Positions 35,385 through 46,724 of a stretch of 64,000 bases of DNA are shown here, piece after piece. Position 1 is the stretch's first letter; the number at the start of each line of letters is the position of its first letter. This DNA comes from Apodemus sylvaticus. Its lineage: Eukaryota > Chordata > Mammalia > Rodentia > Muridae. The stretch lies in contig NC_067487.1 in assembly GCF_947179515.1 (NCBI RefSeq), forward strand, positions 38,950,266-39,014,265, written 5' to 3'. Position numbers and translations under genes: made by a program. The notes below the pieces were generated by a model, which was not told where the DNA came from, searched no databases, and saw only the letters and a list, made by a program, of their open reading frames with translations.

Positions 35385-35757
35385 GATGTCATACTATGTG
35401 AGGTAACCCAGTCTCAAAAAATCAATCATGGTATGCACTCACTAATAAGTGGATATTAACCTAGAAAACTGGAATACCCAAAACATAATCCACACATCAA
35501 ATGAAGTACAAGAAGAACGGAGGAGTGGCCCCTTGTTCTGGAAAGACTCAGTGTAGCAGTATAGGGCAAAACCAGAACAGGAAAATGGGAAGGGGTAGAT
35601 GGGAGAACAGGGGGAGGGAAAGGGGCTTATGGGACTCTTGAGGAGGCAGGGGCCAGAAAAGGGGAAATCATTTGAAATGTAAATAAAAAATATATCAAAT
35701 TAAAAAAATGTATGTAGATACTAAAAAAAAAATAAAAATAAAAAAGATATCAGCCTC
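35385..35757 (+). mobile_element. 5'-truncated L1 inserted into the tail of the preceding L1
   Basis: Starts near 35392 in the last codons of ORF2 ('gaggtaacccagtctcaaa', 'aataagtggatattaacct'), followed by the 3' UTR 'caaatgaagtacaagaaga', 'gcaaaaccagaacaggaaa' and 'aaatgtaaataaaaaatat'. It is close to the copies at 31.1 and 44.6 kb and of a different subfamily from the element it entered. AAGATGTCA (35383-35391) and AAGATATCA (35745-35753) flank it. Confidence 0.9.
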
Positions 35758-37100
35758 TTCATTTGCTCCAGACTCAGCCACCCCATCCAGAGACAAACTC
35801 CTCTTCTATATCACTCTGCCTCTCACTCAGTTGCATCTCCTAGCCTTTCCCTCCCTCCAAACTCCCCCTGATGCTTCAGCTCATTGATAAATTCCAGGCA
35901 AAGCTGCAGGTGCAACAAAGACAGGCCTTTATCTCCTGTTTAGCTCAGGCTGTGTTCAAGTGCAGCCTCCTTGGTAACAGACACAGCCATATCTGATTCC
36001 AGGCCTGGCTGAGACTTGAGATCAGGGCAATCTTCATGCTTTCTGCTACAGTGATTGCTTCCAGTAGAGCAGCACATGAAATCAGGCTAGCCCTGACCCG
36101 TGCTACTGTGTTTTCTCAGCAAATTATAGCAAAATCTCTCTTACGAGAAATCTTTTTAAGAGATGGAAGAGAAGCACATAGCAGAAATCAGGAGTTCTGG
36201 TGTCAGTTCCCAGAAGCAGTTGCCCTAGAAAGCAGCCCGACTCCAAACGCCAGTGCCAAGGCACCTGATTCCAATAGTTAAAATCTACACTCTTTTCCCC
36301 ATCTGACTGGGGTCTGTTCTTCTCCAGCCCCTATTATGATCTGGTTCATTTTGTTTCTAGCTCATTAACTGAAAACCTCTCTCATTTCTACAATACCATT
36401 ACCTCGGGTTATCTATTTTTGTATGTAGACTATTGCTAAGTTGGATGGATGTTCATAAGGCAGGAGGGTCTGTATTCTTCAGGCTTAGTGTCTAAGAAGA
36501 ATCTTTCGAGTTCTCAGCCACTGGTTTTTCTCTCTCTTCTAACCCTGGCAGCATTTGCATGTGTATCTTTCATGTGCTTTTAGCTTTCTGACTTCTTGCA
36601 GAAGAAGATTTGACCCTTACTCATCTGTAAGCTGTGCATTGGGACACACGTTAAGTTTGGGATTTGAGCTCTCGGCGTTTACTCCTGTGACATCCTAGAT
36701 AGTAAATTGCCTGTAGAGTGGTAGCTGGGCAGGCAGTAGAATCAGCTGTGCCTTATACTGCAGTATCATCCGGCAGATGGAATCCTAGGACTTGGGAGGA
36801 AGACATTGGCAGGAAAGAGGGTATTATCCTTATGATTCACAAAGTTGTCTTTTATAAACATTGTAATTTGGGTTTCTTGTCCATTCTCAATTTTCCATGC
36901 AAAAGGAAAATGAACTTCAGAGTATAGTGTGCCCAAAATACTATTTGCAAGATAATTTAGGAGCATATCACAATAGGCAAATTTTAAATAGATGTAGTTT
37001 TTTTCTTTCCATCTGTGTTTTCTCTTGACAAGTATTAAATGAAAACACAGCCAACACAAGCCATTTTATGAGGAACAAGAAGCAATGAGTACAATCCAGG
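35758..37100. other. Unassigned sequence
   Basis: No repeat family recognised. The plus open frame at 36036-36281 (81 codons) and others have no motif, and no splice-bounded exon is evident. Confidence 0.45.
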
Positions 37101-37510
37101 TGTCTTGGTTGGATTTCTAATGCTATGATACAATACCACAACCAAAATCAATTTGTAGAAGAAAGAGTTCATTTCCTCTTTCAGTTTGTAATCTATCATC
37201 CAGAAAATCCAGGGCAAGAACGCATAGGAGTCTGAAGGCAGGAACTGATGTTCAGGCCATGAAAGAGTGCTGCTTACTGGCTTGGTCATCATGGCTTGTT
37301 TAACCTTTCTTATAGAACCTAGAACCACCTGCACAGGTATTACCACTCACAGTGAGCTGGACCGTCCCACAAAGATCATTGGTTTAGAAAAAAAAATGTA
37401 TCAGAGGCTTACCCACAAACCAATCTGCTGGAGGCATATTCTTAATTGAGGTTCTCTCTTCCAAAATGAAACTAGCCTGGGTCAACTTGACATAAAACTA
37501 GCCAGAAAAC
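37101..37510 (-). mobile_element. MT-like MaLR LTR, minus orientation
   Basis: Starts TGTCTTGGTTGGATTTCTAA; 'ggcaggaactgatgttcag' at 37237-37255, 'cttataga acctagaacca' near 37309-37327, 'aggcatattcttaattgag' at 37432-37450 and 'gggtcaacttgacataaaa' near 37479-37497 match the reversed LTR at 43.2 kb. CCAGG (37096-37100) and CCAGT (37510-37514) may be a decayed 5-bp TSD. Open frames across it are artefacts. Confidence 0.75.
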
Positions 37511-37537
37511 CAGTGTACATTTTTTAACGAACTGATT

Positions 37538-37724
37538 TTGGGGACTGGAGAGATGGCTCAGCAGTTAGGAGCACTGACTGCTCTTCCAAAGGTCCTGAGT
37601 TCAAATCTCAGCAACCACATGGTAGCTCACAACCATCTGTAATGATATCTGATGCCCTCTTCTGGAGTGTCTGAAGACAGCATCAGTGTACTTACACATA
37701 ATAAATAAATAAATCTTTTTAAAA
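37538..37724 (+). mobile_element. B2 SINE, plus orientation
   Basis: Starts 'ggggactggagagatggct'. The B-box-like GTTCAAATC lies at 37599-37607, then 'gcaaccacatggtagctca', 'gatgccctcttctggagtg' at 37650-37668, 'gtctgaagacagcatcagt' and the AATAAATAAATAAATC end at about 37700-37716. B2 is tRNA-derived and moved by L1. No clear TSD. Confidence 0.93.
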
Positions 37725-38594
37725 AGTGCTGATTGCACTTAGGATAGAGGGACACATAAAATAACCTAATTAAAGTATAATACAGCATGTGTCGAATATT
37801 TCCAAAGAGTAAAGTTACATCACAGAGGAGAGCTGCTTCAAACGTATCAAATAAGCTTGCTTCTACAGAAGCTAGAGTTATTTTTAAACTATAAAAAAAT
37901 AAAATGAATGGAGTTTGTGCTTTTGATTTAAATTTACTTTTTAAGAAGCTCAAAGTAGTCATTTTATTGCAAAGTTAATTTACATCACTGTTCTACTAAA
38001 GCTCCCTAGTATGTCCCAGCTCTCAAGTTCTTACAGTGGCTTTATGTTTCTACATATTGAGCATGGACAGTGCTCCAGTAGGACAGCAAGACTGCGATTC
38101 AATAGAAGATGACGAAGATCCCCCAAATGCCTTGCCTCTAGCAGAAGCCCACACTCATTCTTTAACGCTCAAGACTTGAATTAAAAATGGAAACATTATC
38201 AAGACTTTGCTTGTATGGCTTCATCTATCCTGTTCAAACTGATGATAATACTGAGTCAGAGTTGAACAGAGAATTAAATGGCCTTCACTGCCTGGAAAAT
38301 GGTCTATAGTATCGTACACAGAATATTGTGAGATAAAGGAGCTTCATACAAAATGGGGCTAAATATGTTTGGTACAATAACATAAAATACAGCTGCAAAA
38401 AAAAAAATCAACCAGGGCCTCATTCATCACACAAATGAACTTGAAATTTTGATTTTATATGTCAAAATGAAATTGCCTGAAATAAATTTGAGTAAGGACC
38501 TTCCAAAAGTATTGCTGGTATAACCTTCTTTGTTTGTGACTGAGAGGAGCACTGTTGTTCATTTCAGAGAAGCTCTTTGTTATGCCAAACCCTC
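37725..38594. other. Unassigned sequence
   Basis: The 111-codon minus open frame at 37627-37962 begins in unassigned sequence and ends inside the B2. It is hydrophobic with no domain, and I do not call it a gene. An 11-base A run lies at 38397-38407. Confidence 0.4.
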
Positions 38595-38855
38595 TGCCAG
38601 TGCTGCAACCTTCAATAGCCATCTAACTCCTCTCACCCTTCTAGTGCTGCAACCCTTAATACAGTTCTTTATGTGGTAGTGATTTCTCAACTGTAAAATT
38701 AATTTTGTTGCTACTTCATAACTGAAATTTTCTACTGTTATGAATCATAATGTAAATATATGATATGCACGATATGTTATGTGACCCCTGTGAAAGGGTC
38801 ATTTGACACACACACACACCCAAGATGCCACAGGTTAAGAACTACTGATCTACCT
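38595..38855. mobile_element. URR1 non-autonomous hAT (Charlie) element
   Basis: 'ctagtgctgcaacccttaa' at 38641-38659, 'tgttgctacttcataactg' at 38706-38724, 'ctactgttatgaatcataa' at 38732-38750, 'gacccctgtgaaagggtca' at 38782-38800 and 'ccacaggttaagaactact' at 38828-38846 match rodent URR1. No transposase. A short CA run replaces part of the usual 'cccccaaaggggtcgcgacc' segment. Confidence 0.8.
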
Positions 38856-40364
38856 ACTTGTCTTTAACCTACAAATTATTCCTTAAGTCTTAAGTCCAAA
38901 ACAGCCCATTCTCAGAACTGTCATTTTCACCTTGAACTTCCGGTGGTGTTCTAGCTTTTGACACACTGTGTCAACTATTAACATAATAAAATTTGTATCA
39001 TTTATTTCTTTTATACCCCTTGTGTCTTGAGTTCAAGTCAACAAATAGTGATAAAGTGAATTGTAATACAGACGAGTGTGGCTATGAAATTATGTACTTT
39101 CAACTACTAGCTGCCTTTGGGTAATCCTCTTCCACTCTTCCAGCTCCAGCATCTTCATCAGTAAAATGAAACCAATATTTGTTTCATGTGCTTAGTTTAA
39201 GTTCCTCATACTGACAAGCCAATGGCTCTTAAAATGCTTAAAAATGACTTACTCCTCTTAAGGAATTCCATGTCCCTTTCCAGTAAGCCGTTGCTTAAGA
39301 AATATAAGAATCATGTCTTGAATTTGAATATTGTTCCTAATCAGTGGCTGCTTTAAACCATCACCAATCATCAGATGCTCACTCTAGTCAATGCCTAACC
39401 TCACACTAGTAACACTCAATAGGAAATAGAGACCATCAAAAGTATCTGCATGAACCCTCCAATTCAGGGCCTGCAGGGATCGCTGCAAGATGGGCTCTTA
39501 GAGTTGAAAGGAGATGTGGGCAACCCAGAAGCTGTCTTGAATTGATAACCACTTTCAAATGAAAATTCAGTTTTCTTCAGAGTCTCACTGTGGAGGAAGC
39601 AGACTATGCTTACGTGGAGGCTCTGTGTAGGTAGTAGCAGCAGATGACCAACAGAAAAGGAACTCAGACATCTTTGGAAGTTTCTTGTCTCATTCTCATG
39701 TTGGAATTTCTTAAAACATTATCTTAACATTTCATTAAAACATATTTTTAATTTTTGTATTATTTTATTTGCATTTTCCTCTCTTTTTAACCCTACAGGT
39801 CCTTTGTATAGATAATGGCTTCTGGGTTAGTATTTTTTCTATGGCATTCTGGAGTCTGCAAAAAAGTGTCTCAGAGTCTATATCTGTTTCCTGTGCCTTT
39901 TCTTGTGTTTGTTTTGTCCTATTTTGATGTGTTAGTTTTTGTTCTATATTATAATATATTAATTATATTCCCTTAAAATCCTGGTTGTTCTCTAACAAGA
40001 GGCAAAGAAGAGTTGAATCTATGTGGGAGAAGAGGTGGGGAGAAACTGGGAGGAGTATAGGGAAGAGAAAACCATAATCAGAATATATTATTTCAAGAAA
40101 AGTACATTTCCAATAAAAGGAGAATAAATAAGTAAATACAAATAAGCTTTCCATGATTTAAGACTTACTTTGTTTTATAAATCTAGGAAACTGCTTCTGC
40201 ATCGGAACATGGAATTTAGGGTAACCTAAGTCTGTGTTCCAGAGAAATGGTCACTCAAAATGGCTCCAGAATAAACTATCTCTTATTCCTTTTTAGATGA
40301 AAGCTATGGGTTTTGAGTTGGCAAAGAACTCAATTCCTTACTTGGTGTCAGGTATTATCCTATG
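38856..40364. other. Mostly unassigned; MIR trace at 39.1 kb
   Basis: 'actagctgcctttgggtaa' at 39106-39124 and 'tcttcatcagtaaaatgaa' at 39151-39169 look like a MIR in plus orientation (about 39100-39185). Otherwise no family or exon recognised. Confidence 0.45.
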
Positions 40365-40555
40365 CCCATTTGGTCCCTTTAAAAATATTATTCCATTATT
40401 AACAGTATTGGAAATTAAGCAACCCATTTTATAGAAAAAAATTGCATACATAAAATAGGAAGTAGCTTACCTTTCCTGAAGTCATAAAGATAACAAGTGA
40501 CACAGCTAACATTTTAATTTATGCAACCTAACTTCAATGCTTCTCTCAGACACAA
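40365..40555 (-). mobile_element. MIR SINE, minus orientation
   Basis: 'gcaacccattttatagaaa' near 40419-40437, 'gtagcttacctttcctgaa', 'gtgacacagctaacatttt' at 40498-40516 and 'cctaacttcaatgcttctc' at 40527-40545 follow reversed MIR over most of its length. Confidence 0.6.
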
Positions 40556-40876
40556 ACACTCTCCCTTGAGCCTTGCAAAGTTATTGCAGCCACAATGCAA
40601 TTGGAGATGTGGCATTAGCATCTTATTAGCAAAGGTCAGTTAACCTGACAGTTTGATTCTCTAAAGCTTAGTTTTGTGGAATTTCCACTTTTTAAGTATA
40701 GTATGCAAAACTAATCATGTAATTACCAATAACTACCTATGCTTGATTTAACTAAGTAGGTCTCTTTATTTTGCTTCCATAAGCACATACAGAGTGTTGT
40801 GCCCAAGCATCTCTCAAGATATTGGGCTAATTTTATGCTACAAAGCATTCCAGTAAAGGATCAGCGGGAGGCTCTT

Positions 40877-41831
40877 AGAAGATACCTATATTTCTCTGAT
40901 CAATAAGGACTTTGCACATTTCTTTAGGTGCTTCTCAGCCATTCTAAATACCTCAGTTGCGAAATCTCAGTGTAGTTCTCAAAACGAACCTGAGATTTCA
41001 CCTTATACCAATCAAATGGCTAAGATCAAAACCTCAGATGACAACACATGTTGTAGAGGATGTGTAAAAAGAGGAACACTCCTCCATTGCTGGTGGGATT
41101 GCAAACTGGTACAACCACTCTGGAAATCAATCTGGAGGTTCCTAGGAAAATTGGAAATAGATCTACCTGAAGACCCAACAATACTTGGGAATATACCCAA
41201 AAGATGCCCCAATATGCCACAGGGGCTGGTGTTCCTCTATGTTCATAGCAGCCTTATATGTCATAGCCAGAAGCTTGAAACAATCTAGATGTCTCACGAC
41301 AGAAGAATGGATACAGAAAATGTGGTTCATTTACACAATGGAATACTACTCAGCTATTAAGGAAAGAGGACATCCTAAGATTTGCAGGCAAATGGATGGA
41401 ACTAGAAAATATCATCCTGAGTGAGGAAACTCAGACCCAAAAGGAAATGCAAACAGGCAGCATGCATCAGCAGACATGAGGCCCCCAACACATGTACAAT
41501 AGAGGACTGTCAGGTATGTGTTCTTTCAGAAATGATGCACCCAACCCTCAAGAGACTAGAGGCCCCGGGGAGTTTAGAGGTCAGGTGGGGTGGTGGGTGG
41601 GAACATCCATGTGGAGACAGGGATGTGGGGAGGAGGTATGGGATGTGGAAGAGTCTGAGGGTGGACAGGGTTTGTGGGGGAAATATGGGATGTGGAAGAG
41701 TTTGAGGGTGGACGGGGTTCGGGGGGGAAATATGGAGTGTAAATAAATAAATACATAAATAAATTAAAAAAATAAATTACCCAACAAAATAAACAAAACG
41801 CTTTTTTAAAAGAAAGAAGAAGATACCTATA
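40877..41831 (+). mobile_element. 5'-truncated L1 with inverted 5' end and 14-bp TSD
   Basis: The TSD AGAAGATACCTATA is at 40877-40890 and 41818-41831. From 40891 to about 40978 the L1 is in minus orientation ('tttaggtgcttctcagcca'). From about 40979 it is plus ('aacctgagatttcacctta'), and the two pieces are contiguous in L1 order. The plus arm carries the ORF2 cysteine-rich C-terminal region (a C-x3-C-x7-H-x4-C pattern in the frame at 41016-41288, first Cys about codon 13), with later frameshifts. At 41448-41456 the ORF2 end joins directly to the distal 3' UTR ('gcagacatgaggcccccaa'), so the proximal 3' UTR is missing. Confidence 0.94.
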
Positions 41832-43231
41832 GATTCCATAAAGTGACTAGGGTGACTCCTCCCCACTCAGGGCAATGACATCAACATTCCCTGATTCTCC
41901 ATATATCCATTGTAGCTGTTCATTACAGGTTCTGAGCTCTCAAAATATAGAGACTGTGTTATTAGTTACCCAGTAAGCTATAGAGTCTCCTTCACAAAGG
42001 AAGTGTTATAAATATTTGTATAATGAGCAGGTGACTATTTTAGAATGTTCACTGGAAGTAGAAAGGAAACAAAATTGGGGCAGTATTAGGACAACATGTC
42101 ATAAAGATGAGAGTTCTTTGGAGAGAGTCACAGTATGCCAGGTGAGCCAGAATTCTGATCCAAGCAGGGAGGTGAGTTTGAAGAGATGAACACACCTGTT
42201 GGAATAAGTTTTTTTTTAAAAAAAAAAAAAAAAGATGGTGTCAGCAACAATAGCTGAATATGCATCTAGGCATCATTTAAAATTGACCACATCCATGTGT
42301 GTTCTCCACTCCTGTAGTAGCATCTTACCATCATCCTATCCCTTCAACACTCCAACAGTTATTGGCTTTGATTCTCACTTTTTTGGTAATTCTTATTGCC
42401 ACTGTAATGGATGCATTCCGCAAGTGCCTAAGGCCTTTATCCATAGGGATCCTTAGTGAGAAGTCTGTCCTGGTCCTTCTGAATCTGCAGAAAAAGAGTG
42501 AAACTCAGCAGGCAGTTCCTTTGCCCAAAAGCAGAGCAGCTGACAAACTCAGGACTTGCTTTTCTGGAGATGTCATTTCTCCAAAGATAAAGAACTGTTG
42601 AAAAGGTTAGTTAGCTTCTGAAGCTAAATTGTAATCTGTGACAGTGTGCCAGCCCCAATAGAGTAAAACCATTTGTAATTATGAAAATAAAAAGTTTCAA
42701 ATCTTAGGACTTATAACTAGTTTGGCTGTTTTATTGTATGAACATCATGAAGTTCACTAACTACATCAAGCATCTCGTTAAATACAGTTCCATAGCCAGC
42801 ACAGGTGAACCATATAAGCTTCAGTTTCACTGCACCAGCTTAAATCACTCTTGAACTATTCCATGTATGTGTCTACCTGAGTTACCAATCCCAGTGCAAG
42901 CAAGGCACATAGTAAGTTGTTTTATAATGTTAATTTAATTGTTTTGTCTTTTGAAGAAAATGTCACCACCTACCTAACCTTCCTACAGTGAGCGGGATAG
43001 CCATTCTCCTAAATAGCTACTCTAATCTCTGAAAGTCACTTCTTGAATATTCTGCTGTAGCCAAAGCAGCCTCTTCACATTCTCCAACACTATTGTGATA
43101 CTACAAATACAGCTCACATGTTCTTCCATAATTCCTGCCCTTCCTTTAAAATGGAGTTTCTTCATAAACCTCACCAACAAGCCAAGAGAAGATTGTCAAA
43201 GGGAAGTCTGGTTTCTGAATGCAAGATCTAA
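41832..43231. other. Unassigned, with one T/A homopolymer junction
   Basis: A T run of 9 followed by an A run of 17 lies at 42209-42233. Around 42300-42420 there may be eroded antisense L1, not strong enough to call separately. The plus open frame at 42299-42601 has no recognisable domain. Confidence 0.4.
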
Positions 43232-43618
43232 GATGGTGTCTTAGTCAGGGTTTCTATTCCTGTACAAATATCATGACCAAGAAGTAATTTGGGGAGGAAA
43301 GGGTCTATTTGGCTTGCACTTCCACACAGTTGTTTATTACTAAAGGAAGTCAGGACTGGAACTCAAGCAGGTCAGGAAGCAGAAGCTGAAGCAGAGGCCA
43401 TGGAGGGATGTTCCTAACAGGCTTGCTTCCCCTGGCTTGCTCAGCCTGCTTTCTTATAGAACCCAGGACTACCAGCCCAGGGATGGCAACCTTGATAACT
43501 AACTGAGAAAATGCCCCACAGCTGGATCTCATGGAGGCACTTCCCCAATGAAATTCCTTTCTCTGTGATAACTCTAGCCTGTGTCAAGTTGACACACAAA
43601 ACCAGTCAGTACAGATGG
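43232..43618 (-). mobile_element. Solo MT-type MaLR LTR with perfect 5-bp TSD
   Basis: A 377-bp LTR at 43237-43613, reading TGTCTTAGTCAGGGTTTC at one end and CCAGTCAGTACA at the other (both ends conform to TG...CA). GATGG flanks it at 43232-43236 and 43614-43618. It is in minus orientation: the polyadenylation-signal side is on the left. A 5-bp TSD fits ERVL-MaLR integration. No internal region, so a solo LTR formed by recombination. Fairly low divergence. The minus open frame at 43350-43532 is inside it. Confidence 0.9.
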
Positions 43619-43629
43619 AGAGCCTTCTT

Positions 43630-43790
43630 TAAAATGTTTTTCTACTAGCACACATTATATATAATAATGGGTTTCGTTATGTTCTTTTCATAGATGTACA
43701 TAATGGATTTCGGCAATCTTCATTCCCTATTACCCTCCTATTGCTCTCCCGCATCTGCTAATCCCTCTTCTCTGCCGACTTGAGGGACAG
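43630..43790 (-). mobile_element. Old rodent L1 (Lx-like) 3' UTR fragment
   Basis: 'ataataatgggtttcgtta' at 43661-43679, 'atgtacataatggatttcg' at 43693-43711 and 'cattccctattaccctcct' at 43721-43739 resemble the reversed 3' UTR of older rodent L1 families. Weak. Confidence 0.45.
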
Positions 43791-44508
43791 GGATTTTCAT
43801 TTAATAATCTATGGTTTATTAGATGAGTTTTATTATTCCATGCAGGATGCCTCTGGTTCAAAATCATTTAATTTGATTTCATTTCATCTCTATTAGCTTA
43901 CCAATGATCAGATTCCCTTATGCCTTCTTATATATCATTAGTCTTGGTTGAACATCATGACCACCCCACACCCATAAATGTCTTCTAAAATATCTTCTGA
44001 GGATGTGATCTCTAAACAAGAGAAGATACAGAAGCAGAAGGGAAAGGTAAGTAGCGGCATTCTAGATTCTGCTCATGAATGGTAGTCTCCGAGAGATTTG
44101 TCTTAGAGAAGTTTCCAGAACAACAGAGTTGTATCACTAATAATGATGAGGGCAAGGAGAAAACAATAAAGCATGAGTTGTGAATGAATAAGCACAAACA
44201 TTTTGTCTGTGCAAGCTCCAGGAATGCAAGAGTGGGATTCTCAACTATGCAATTGCTGTTGGGTCACCAATGTTTCTGCAAGTATTCCCTCTTTTTGTCT
44301 TTCTGTAAGTCCAGTAAATTCCTAAGCTTCACAATATGGTCTTGAAAGCCATGAGAAGGGAAACCTCAGGCATTATAATGTTTGTGGCTCTCATAAGGCT
44401 GTAATATGCAAACATGTTGAGTATTCCTGTTGATGGAATTCTGTAAGATGAGAGATAATCAGAGATGTCTATCTGAAGGGAGAAAGTGATGAAACACCAT
44501 AGTACAAA
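43791..44508. other. Unassigned sequence
   Basis: No family or exon recognised. Confidence 0.45.
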
Positions 44509-45541
44509 ATATCATGCATTTTCTTTTTTTGTATGTTATATATTTTTTTATTCGATATATTTTTTATTTACATTTCAAATGATTTCCCCTTTTCTAGCCC
44601 CCCACTCCCCGAAAGTCCCGCAAGCCCCCTTCTCTCCCCCTGTCCTCCCACCCACCCCTTCCCACTTCCCCGTTCTGGTTTTGCCGAATACTGCTTCACT
44701 GAGTCTTTCCAGAACAAGGGGCCACTCCTCCGTTCTTCTTGTATCTCATTTGATGTGTGGATTATGTTTTGGGTATTCCAGTTTTCTAGGTTAATATCCA
44801 CTTATTAGTGAGTGCATACCATGATTCACCTTTTGAGTCTGGGTTACCTCACTTAGTATGATGTTCTCTAGCTCCATCCATTTGCCTAAGAATTTCATGA
44901 ATTCGTTGTTTCTAATGGCTGAATAGTACTCCATTGTGTAGATATACCACATTTTTTGCATCCACTCTTCTGTTGAGGGATACCTGGGTTCTTTCCAGCA
45001 TCTGGCTATTATAAATAGGGCTGCTATGAACATAGTAGAGCATGTATCCTTATTACATGGTGGGGAATCCTCTGGGTATATGCCCAGGAGTGGTATAGCA
45101 GGATCTTCTGGAAGTGAGGTGCCCAGTTTTCTGAGGAACCGCCAGACTGATTTCCAGAGTGGTTGTACCAATTTGCAACCCCACCAGCAGTGGAGGAGTG
45201 TTCCTCCTTCTCCGCACCCTCTCCAACACCTGCTGTCTCCTGAATTTTTAATCTTAGCCATTCTGACTGGTGTAAGGTGAAATCTCAGGGTTGTTTTGAT
45301 TTGCATTTCCCTAATGACTAATGAAGTTGAGCATTTTTTAAGATGCTTCTCCGCCATCCGAAGTTCTTCAGGTGAGAATTCTTTGTTTAACTCTGTACCC
45401 CATTTTTTAATAGGGTTGTTTGGTTTTCTGGAGTCTAACTTCTTGAGTTCTTTATATATATTGGATATTAGCCCTCTATCTGATGTAGGATTGGTGAAGA
45501 TCTTTTCCCAATTTGTTGGTTGCCGATATCGTGCGTTTCTT
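44509..45541 (-). mobile_element. 5'-truncated L1 (1.0 kb), the least eroded L1 in the window
   Basis: On the plus strand it starts with the T-rich tail and 'attcgatatattttttatt', runs through the 3' UTR (C-rich tract 44590-44660; 'gttctggttttgccgaata') and the ORF2 3' part up to 'tttgttggttgccg' at 45525. Flanks ATATCATGCATTTTCTT (44509-44525) and ATATCGTGCGTTTCTT (45526-45541) are a decayed TSD. It keeps a 188-codon open ORF2 segment. Plus-strand open frames here (44486-44808, 45026-45280, 45296-45688) are shadows. Confidence 0.93.
44791..45357 (-). pseudogene. L1 ORF2 C-terminal fragment, open for 188 codons
   Basis: This is the C-terminal part of L1 ORF2p, the endonuclease/reverse transcriptase that drives target-primed reverse transcription of L1 and of SINEs. 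Residues 44-61 form the cysteine-rich motif C-x3-C-x7-H-x4-C (C44, C48, H56, C61). Further along, WYIYTMEYYSAI and LENIILSEVTQTQK are typical ORF2 tail segments, and the natural stop follows SLISGY. The endonuclease and RT domains are absent because the insertion is 5'-truncated, so it cannot make an active enzyme. The start codon is just the first Met in the frame and not an authentic initiation site. No promoter is present. Confidence 0.9.
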
Positions 45542-46724
45542 ATTTCGTCTCTGAAGTTGCTAATGCATTCTTTGATTGCTAGATCAGCTAATTATACCTG
45601 TGATCATATTTACCTTCTGTTCCCCACACTGCATAGCACAACTGCAGATAATAGTAGCTGTACATTAATACTGGAATTTACACAGTGATATGGGGTTGGT
45701 AGCAGCCCCAGTTTATGGAGAAATTTCCACCTAAGACTTTTACTTATTCCTCAATTAGGTGTTGTTCGTTCCAATGCCTTCACCTGTAGGTAAATGTTTT
45801 CAGTTCAGAGGTTCAAAACATTTGATGTTGATGAATAACTAGTCAACTTCATCTTCTCATGACCCTTCCTGGTTTGGGAGAAAGGTCTTCTTCTATCATT
45901 TCTTCTCCATATTTCTCTCTGGTATTCATTAATGTGTCGTTTCCCAAAACCCCTGCCTTCTTCCTAGTTCCAGGGTGAATTCATCTTTTAAACTTGAGAC
46001 TCTGGCTCTGCCAATCTGCATCTGCAAATTATTGAGCTACCCCTCTGCTCCAGCCCCACTTTTCCATACTCTGCTTCCTAAACCTGGGATGGAACTGTTC
46101 AGCTACACATCACTTTTGATAGATGGCTCTTAGACATGTTCCTCCCATAGGGTACACTGATGGGGTACTGGTGGCAAAACAAGAAAAAGCATGCTCTGTG
46201 CTGTTTCTTATTCTTAGAATCATCTCTACAGCAGACCTTGCCCTGGGCTGGAACCATTGGTCTGGTTTCTGAGTCTTCCCATATTCACAGAACTGTATTC
46301 CTGGACCTTCTAGTGTTGTCAGCATAGGTTGCTTAGGGTCACCTGCATCTGGATCCAAAGTCTGGGAAGCCCTTAGACCATAGTTCCTCTAACCACTTTA
46401 CCTTTGTTCCTCCTGTAATTTCTGAATCTGTGTTTTCTCTGTTCTTCCTGCCTTTTCAGCTGCACATTCCTCACAACTTAACTGGTGATGTTTCTGTTTT
46501 CCTAAGTAAACGTTAGGCTCTGAATTCTAACATGTCTTTAATTTTTTTCTTCATTCTTTTTTTTTCTTTGTAAAAATCAAATGAAGGAATACAACCTTCA
46601 AGATTCCTCAGAGAAAACTGATGAGAAGAAACTACACAAAAAGACAGACTCATGGTTTGAGGCATAGACCACAGTGTTACTTGCACCACTAATTGTATAC
46701 TATTTCTAATTGATTTCTATTCAA
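45542..46724. other. Unassigned sequence
   Basis: No clear family. 'tattgagctacccctctgctccagcccc' type sequence near 46032-46059 hints at the 5' end of a reversed tRNA-like SINE, but too little is present to call. No exon supported. Confidence 0.4.

Noticed and set aside
34905..35744. Tandem duplication of one L1 3' UTR
   Set aside because: The two 3' UTRs belong to clearly different types and each has its own A-rich end, so nested insertion explains them better.
46030..46060. Possible reversed tRNA-like SINE start
   Set aside because: Only about 25 bases resemble a SINE 5' end and no body or tail follows.
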